Assembly (NCBI GenBank): GCA_001580565.1
Contig: LRBF01000209.1
Location: 38,270-102,269 of the forward strand
Origin: Caballeronia megalochromosomata
Lineage (GTDB): Bacteria; Pseudomonadota; Gammaproteobacteria; Burkholderiales; Burkholderiaceae
DNA: 64,000 nucleotides
Reading direction: 5' to 3'
Under the pieces are notes generated by a model. The model saw only the letters and a program-made list of their open reading frames with translations. It was not told the DNA's origin and made no database searches. Positions 59,946 through 64,000 of the stretch are shown here, piece by piece. The stretch's first letter is position 1, and every line of letters starts with the position of its first letter. The position numbers and the translations under genes are program-made.

Positions 59946-60941
59946 ATGAGAAAGGGGATTGATTTTCAAAGCAGGATGCGGCGATCCATAAGAGTCGTCG
60001 TTGGAGCGACCTTGGCGGCCATGTCATGTTGGGGGCATGCATCGACCTATCAGCCGGCGGGCATCGATCTCGGCGCGACGACTTTCAATGATGCGTTCGG
60101 CAGTACGGAGCCGGGCTGGACGTCGATCCAGCTCTTGCAGTACAAGCACAACACCCGGTTCTACACTAACACGGGCGCGCAAAGCTCCGCGTTCAAGGAC
60201 GCACAACTCAATGCGTTCGTGTGGATGCCGCAGATGGTCTATGCGTCGCCGATTCGGGTGCTTGGGGGCGCACTCGGCTTCACGGCGATGCTGCCGGTGA
60301 CATCGTTGAACGCACACTCGACTGAATACAATCCTTATGTGCCGACGCTGACTGCGCGCTCGGGCTTCGGTGACATTACGTTCGGCCCGTTCTTGCAGAT
60401 GGCGCCCGTGATCAGCGAAGGCCGTCCGGTCTTCGTGCAGCGATTCGAGTTCGACGTGATCGCGCCGACCGGCGCCTACGATCCGAACAAGCTGGTCAAT
60501 CCGAGTTCGGGTTTCTGGTCGTTGAATCCGTACTGGTCGGTGACGGTTTTGCCCACGCCAAAGACAGAAGTGTCGGTGCGCATGCACTACCTGTACAACT
60601 TGAAGAACACCAATCCAGGCATCAACAATCCGTTTCAAGTCCCCGGCATGGTGAACTTCCAGGCTGGTCAGGCGGTGTGGGCCAACTTTGCTGCTTCATA
60701 CAAGGTCTTGCCGAATCTCGATGTCGGCTTAAACGGCTTCTGGTTCCGCCAGATCACGGATGACCGTGTCAACGGGGCAAGCCAGCCCGCAGCCCGCACG
60801 ACGAATCTATCACTGGGCCCCGGCGCCGAGTGGACGATCGATCGGAACAACTTCGTATTCGCGAATCTGTATTTTCCGGTGGTGGAGCGCAATACCTACT
60901 CCGGCACTCACGTGAACCTGCGCTGGATTCATGCGTTCTGA
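59946..60941 (+). CDS. Outer-membrane channel, SphA/MetA-like aromatic uptake family
   Basis: 331 residues with AAGGAG six bases upstream. Sec signal ends near AMSCWGHAS. The rest is rich in alternating beta-strand text typical of the 'transporter' family linked to meta-cleavage pathways (SphA-like): YQPAGIDLGATTFNDAFG, SGFGDITFGPFLQMAPVI, RFEFDVIAPTGAYDPNKLVN, WSLNPYWSVTVLPTPKTEVS, and a C-terminal LRWIHAF ending in Phe, as outer-membrane barrels do. It probably admits the hydrophobic substrate of the cluster. Confidence 0.88.
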   Translation: MRKGIDFQSRMRRSIRVVVGATLAAMSCWGHASTYQPAGIDLGATTFNDAFGSTEPGWTSIQLLQYKHNTRFYTNTGAQSSAFKDAQLNAFVWMPQMVYASPIRVLGGALGFTAMLPVTSLNAHSTEYNPYVPTLTARSGFGDITFGPFLQMAPVISEGRPVFVQRFEFDVIAPTGAYDPNKLVNPSSGFWSLNPYWSVTVLPTPKTEVSVRMHYLYNLKNTNPGINNPFQVPGMVNFQAGQAVWANFAASYKVLPNLDVGLNGFWFRQITDDRVNGASQPAARTTNLSLGPGAEWTIDRNNFVFANLYFPVVERNTYSGTHVNLRWIHAF

Positions 60942-60954
60942 CCCGGAGACCAAC

Positions 60955-62148
60955 ATGCAGAAGATACTCGACTTACGTCGAATCGAGAGTGCTCGCGGAA
61001 TCGTGACGCTGATGATTTCCCACTGTGCAGGCATGCTGGATCTGGTCGCATTGCCGTTGTGGGTCGGTACGCTGATCGCTCATTACCGGTTCAATCCACA
61101 ACAGGCAGGCACGCTGCCGACGCTGTTTCTGATCGGAGCATCGTTGTCCAGCGTATTATGTGCCTCCCGTTTCAACCGCGTGAACGCAAAGTGGGCTGTG
61201 GTGACCGGTTTTGCTATTGCGGCTTTGGCGTTTGCGCTGTGCTTCGGCCAAACGAGCATGAGCACACTGGCGCCCCTGCACTTCGCAGGCGGCCTCGCGG
61301 TCGGAGCCGCGTTGAGCGCTACACACGGTACGATCGGGCGTGCACTCAATCCTCATCGCGTATTTGCATGGGCCGGGCTGGCCATTGGCCTATTCGGTAT
61401 CGTCTTTCTCGGTGGAACGCCAGGCGTACTAGCGAGGTTCGGCGGGGCAACGCTGTTTATCGTCTTTGCTGGAGTCATGGGAATAGCGGCTGTGATGGCA
61501 CTGCTGTTCTTTCCGCTTCCGAGCCTGCAGAATGCGGAGAATCGCCACGGATCTCCCGTGAGGGGGCAGCGGCTTCCCCGTGCGGTCTGGTATTCGATTG
61601 CCGGAATCGCATTGCTCGCGATGACTCAGGCCATGACGCTCAGTTTCTACGAGCGAATCGGCATGGTACGCGGATTCGGCCGGGAACTGGTGACACTGGC
61701 GCTGGTGATTTACGGCATCGTCACGCTATTTCCGGCGCCGTTAGCGGGATTGCTCGAAAAGCGGATCCGAGCTACAACGGTCATTTCGATCGGACCGATC
61801 ATGCAGGCTGTGTGCGCCATGATCGTGACGCACACCTCGACTTACTCGTTATTCGCGGCGTCAGGAGCGCTGATGGCATTCACGATTCTGTTCACGCACA
61901 CCTATGCTTTTGGCCTGCTTGCGCGGCTTGATGTTACCGGGCGGGCAGTGGCGGCAACGCCGGCAATGCTTATGGTAGGCGCTGCGATCGCTCCTTTTCT
62001 CGGCGGGACGCTAGTCGAATTTATCGGTTTTAGTGCGATTGGCTATGCTGCCATCGTCCTCGTAGCAATAGAATTGGTGTTGTTCAATTTGACGCGTCGG
62101 GCTGTGCGGGGTGGATCATCGGTCGAACAGGTTCCGGCGGTGACTTAG
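60955..62148 (+). CDS. MFS transporter
   Basis: 397 residues from ATG 60955, with GGAG seven bases upstream. About 12 membrane segments are visible, including LPLWVGTLIAHYRFNPQQAG, FLIGASLSSVLCASRFNRVN, FAGGLAVGAALSATHGTIGR, and a central loop LQNAENRHGSPVRGQRLPRA between the halves. Lacks clear sub-family marks; it resembles sugar- or aromatic-acid carriers of the major facilitator superfamily. It follows the outer-membrane channel by 13 bases, so the two give a path across both membranes. Confidence 0.9.
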   Translation: MQKILDLRRIESARGIVTLMISHCAGMLDLVALPLWVGTLIAHYRFNPQQAGTLPTLFLIGASLSSVLCASRFNRVNAKWAVVTGFAIAALAFALCFGQTSMSTLAPLHFAGGLAVGAALSATHGTIGRALNPHRVFAWAGLAIGLFGIVFLGGTPGVLARFGGATLFIVFAGVMGIAAVMALLFFPLPSLQNAENRHGSPVRGQRLPRAVWYSIAGIALLAMTQAMTLSFYERIGMVRGFGRELVTLALVIYGIVTLFPAPLAGLLEKRIRATTVISIGPIMQAVCAMIVTHTSTYSLFAASGALMAFTILFTHTYAFGLLARLDVTGRAVAATPAMLMVGAAIAPFLGGTLVEFIGFSAIGYAAIVLVAIELVLFNLTRRAVRGGSSVEQVPAVT

Positions 62149-62761
62149 CCAAGCATCCAATTTGTGGAGTGAATGTCCGGCGTTCGAAAGTCGCTGGCAA
62201 GATGTCCACTCCCAATCGTATTCATGCTCGAAGAGACCGTTTCAATCACCGATATAGAAGTCCGCCTGCACACCTCTTCGCGAACGGGGACAAAGTAGGT
62301 TGGGGTGATCGTCTGCAGCGAGGAGATACTGAACAGGCCACCGCGCTCCTTGAACGACTGTTGCACACCGAGATCTGCTCTCGGTGTGCTAGTCGGCCGA
62401 GCGGTCGCTGCGGGTCGGGTGCCGAAGTCCGCGCCACGATTGGGCTGCCCCCGACCTGCGATTGCAGTGACCGGCCATTTGCCGCCACTCGCTCGTACGA
62501 AGAAACCGTCGCTCGAATGGCTGGTTCGCGGTAGATAGCTGCCCGACAGCCGGCTAATCGATTTCGGCCTTAGCCGCGTACTCGTGCCTCGATTTTCTTC
62601 GACTCCTGCATCCAAGCTCGTGAGCGAACGACCTGCGTGCCGACAGCGTTGCGTAGCGCTCGAGGGAAGAGGCAAAGATCACGGAGAGTGACTTTGTTCA
62701 TCGGGAGGCAGCCGGCGCGTACCACCTCCAGGCCGAGCGTCCTAGCGCGGCCAACTCTCTG
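62149..62761. other. Intergenic, nothing recognised
   Basis: 613 bases between the MFS gene and the secreted protein gene. A minus-strand frame is open from 62675 to 62145 and plus-strand frames overlap it, but none has a ribosome site, a signal, or natural-looking composition (long Ser/Arg/Thr text). It may be a decayed element; no repeats or inverted ends were found. Confidence 0.4.
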
Positions 62762-63682
62762 TCATGGCGAATAGGGAACCACGGGTACGTAGCGTGGCAC
62801 CACGTTCGCGTTGCCAGAGTTGTTGTCGATTGTGATAGAAATCGGAATCGTGCTCAGACCAGTCTGGAACGCATACCTAGTGCCCAGGACGAACAACTCG
62901 TAACTTTGCGATGTGCGCGTCGGCCTAATCGACACGTAAAGATCCACGTTATTGACCGTCCCTCTGTAGACATAGGTGCTCAACCGAGGCGGACCATCCG
63001 TCTTGAACGAGCCTCCGGGGAGGCTGATGTTCAGCGTTCCAACGTTGAGCGTAAGTGCCTGCGTAGCCGGATTTAGGGGTGGGCTATTCGCGCCAAGCGT
63101 GAAAGTCTCCGTTGCAGCAAACGAAGCAAGTTTAGGTGCGAGATAAACAGCTGCATTGTAGCTAGCGAGCGGAATGCCACTATTGAAGGAAAGAGTATCA
63201 ATCCCGTAATTGCCTGCCTGCCCCACAAATTGCACTTCTGCGACAGCGTTGCCTGCTGACGTGAGCGAATATTGAAGCCAAGAACTAGCATTCGCCGGCA
63301 CCGATGTTTGGGCGACAACCTTTCCAGAAGTGTCGAAGGCGGTGATCACCACGGGGACTGTAGTACTCGACTGGGCGACGTAGACCGACATCGACTGAAC
63401 GTTATTCAGCATCGCGGTGTTCAGCGTGAATGTCACGGTGCTCGTCGACGCGTAGAGCAGGTTCGGTGGACTCTGAGCGGGGTCCCAAAACGTGAAACTC
63501 GAATTGAGAACGATCCCCCCGCCGCTGGCCACAACACCGATACTTTCGTATTGTGTTGTCAGAGGCTGGTTGTTACTGATCGTGTCGAAGTTCAGCGTCG
63601 TTGTCGTGCCAAACGCCGGCGAGGCCAGCGCGATGATCACGAATAAGAACATGGCGCGCCTGATTGATATGAGCTTGTGCAT
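62762..63682 (-). CDS. Secreted protein of unknown function
   Basis: 306 residues with GGAG nine bases before the ATG. N-terminal signal peptide RRAMFLFVIIALASPAFGTT. The mature part is Ser/Thr/Asn-rich beta-strand text: TLNFDTISNNQPLTTQYESI, FTFWDPAQSPPNLLYASTST, SVYVAQSSTTVPVVITAFDT, SLTSAGNAVAEVQFVGQAGN, TLSFNSGIPLASYNAAVYLA. The FDTI..N(Q)PL..QY..xGV pattern resembles exported beta-sandwich domains of PEP-CTERM-like proteins, but no C-terminal PEP anchor is present. Function unknown. Its composition differs from the Ala/Arg-rich neighbours. Confidence 0.75.
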   Translation of the reverse strand: MHKLISIRRAMFLFVIIALASPAFGTTTTLNFDTISNNQPLTTQYESIGVVASGGGIVLNSSFTFWDPAQSPPNLLYASTSTVTFTLNTAMLNNVQSMSVYVAQSSTTVPVVITAFDTSGKVVAQTSVPANASSWLQYSLTSAGNAVAEVQFVGQAGNYGIDTLSFNSGIPLASYNAAVYLAPKLASFAATETFTLGANSPPLNPATQALTLNVGTLNISLPGGSFKTDGPPRLSTYVYRGTVNNVDLYVSIRPTRTSQSYELFVLGTRYAFQTGLSTIPISITIDNNSGNANVVPRYVPVVPYSP

Positions 63683-64000
63683 GGCCGCGTTCTCCAGGTT
63701 CGATCTTCTTCAAAATAGGCGCGTGACTGTGTGTACCGGTGCACTTATTTGTCGTTGAACAATAGAGGCTCCCATCGCGGCAGTCAATCTCATTAACATC
63801 GACGGGCGGCCCGCCACGCGAGTTAGTCGGTATCAATTGCAAACAAACGAATACTTCTGATTATTACGAGGCGCTTTCCATGCTACGTCGAATCACATGC
63901 GATGCCTTAGTACTACAGCCGTAGGTACGCCGGGAGCACTCCGCCGCGTCGTCGATAATGACACTGCTGGGCTCGGTACTGATGTCGGCGGCGCACAAGA
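63683..64000. other. Window end, nothing recognised
   Basis: 318 bases upstream of the secreted protein gene. Moderately AT-rich (CAAACAAACGAATACTTCTGATTATTACG near 63840, shown as two parts in effect) and probably the promoter region of that gene. No gene is recognised before the window ends. Confidence 0.4.

Noticed and set aside
62145..62675. Minus-strand 176-codon open frame after the MFS gene
   Set aside because: Overlaps the MFS stop, has no ribosome site, and reads as Ser/Arg/Thr-rich text without any motif. Kept only as an unassigned gap.
1..64000. Search for CRISPR arrays, tRNA or rRNA genes, intact insertion sequences and att sites
   Set aside because: No regularly spaced repeats, no cloverleaf or rRNA text, and no transposase signature or terminal inverted repeats were seen by eye.

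Overview
The window looks like GC-rich chromosome, second chromosome or megaplasmid DNA from a Burkholderiaceae member (Caballeronia/Paraburkholderia type). This is inferred from gene content, the codon bias that opens long antisense frames, the many GTG starts, and a porin remnant ending in the IRHKF tail usual in this group. No rRNA, tRNA, CRISPR array or intact insertion sequence was recognised.

Bases 1-45,100 form a large organosulfur island. It holds five luciferase-like flavin monooxygenases (NtaA/DszA, SfnG-like and SsuD types) and five acyl-CoA-dehydrogenase-fold flavoproteins of the SfnB/DszC type. It also holds a DszB-like sulfinate desulfinase with its catalytic Cys-His-Arg preserved, an NADPH:FMN reductase, two MetQ/NlpA binding proteins, four peptide/nickel-type (SBP_bac_5) binding proteins, and two complete dipeptide-type ABC transporters with fused double ATPases. 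Layout: a seven-gene minus-strand operon (10,760 to 1,953); a divergent plus-strand transporter operon (11,022-17,527); an amino-acid ABC operon without its ATPase (19,452-21,709); ssuD (22,137); the encapsulin locus (25,303-29,992); a second set of flavin enzymes (30,060-37,188); and a second transporter/monooxygenase operon on the minus strand (45,123 to 37,236). Older sulfonate uptake genes are decaying: an ssuA-like pseudogene at 18.4-19.2 kb and a tauA/tauC remnant with tauB deleted at 23.6-25.1 kb.

The most striking system is at 25.3-30.0 kb: rhodanese, serine O-acetyltransferase (EpsC type), an XRE regulator, a Family 2A (SrpI-like) encapsulin shell protein, and a SufS-like cysteine desulfurase with a roughly 257-residue low-complexity N-terminal extension. 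This is a sulfur-handling protein nanocompartment with its cargo, placed inside an organosulfur scavenging island. A plausible combined logic is that the ABC systems import organosulfur compounds, the DszA/DszC/SsuD/SfnG-type enzymes oxidise and cleave C-S bonds with FMNH2 from the reductase, the DszB-like enzyme releases sulfite from sulfinates, serine acetyltransferase feeds cysteine synthesis, and encapsulated desulfurase stores or channels excess sulfur.

Bases 45.4-46.9 kb are a graveyard: a YeiH-family sulfate exporter pseudogene joined to a porin pseudogene. From 47.3 kb the content changes. There is an M20 amidohydrolase, a TRIC/YicG-like membrane protein, then a catabolic cluster under a TetR regulator: P450, ferredoxin and ferredoxin reductase; a pair of phosphotriesterase-fold proteins of which the first has lost every metal ligand; an FAD aromatic-type monooxygenase; an HSL-type esterase; an MBL-fold hydrolase; a CocE/NonD-type hydrolase; an outer-membrane SphA-like channel; and an MFS transporter. 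The substrate cannot be named from sequence. The right end holds a secreted hypothetical protein and sequence in which nothing was recognised.
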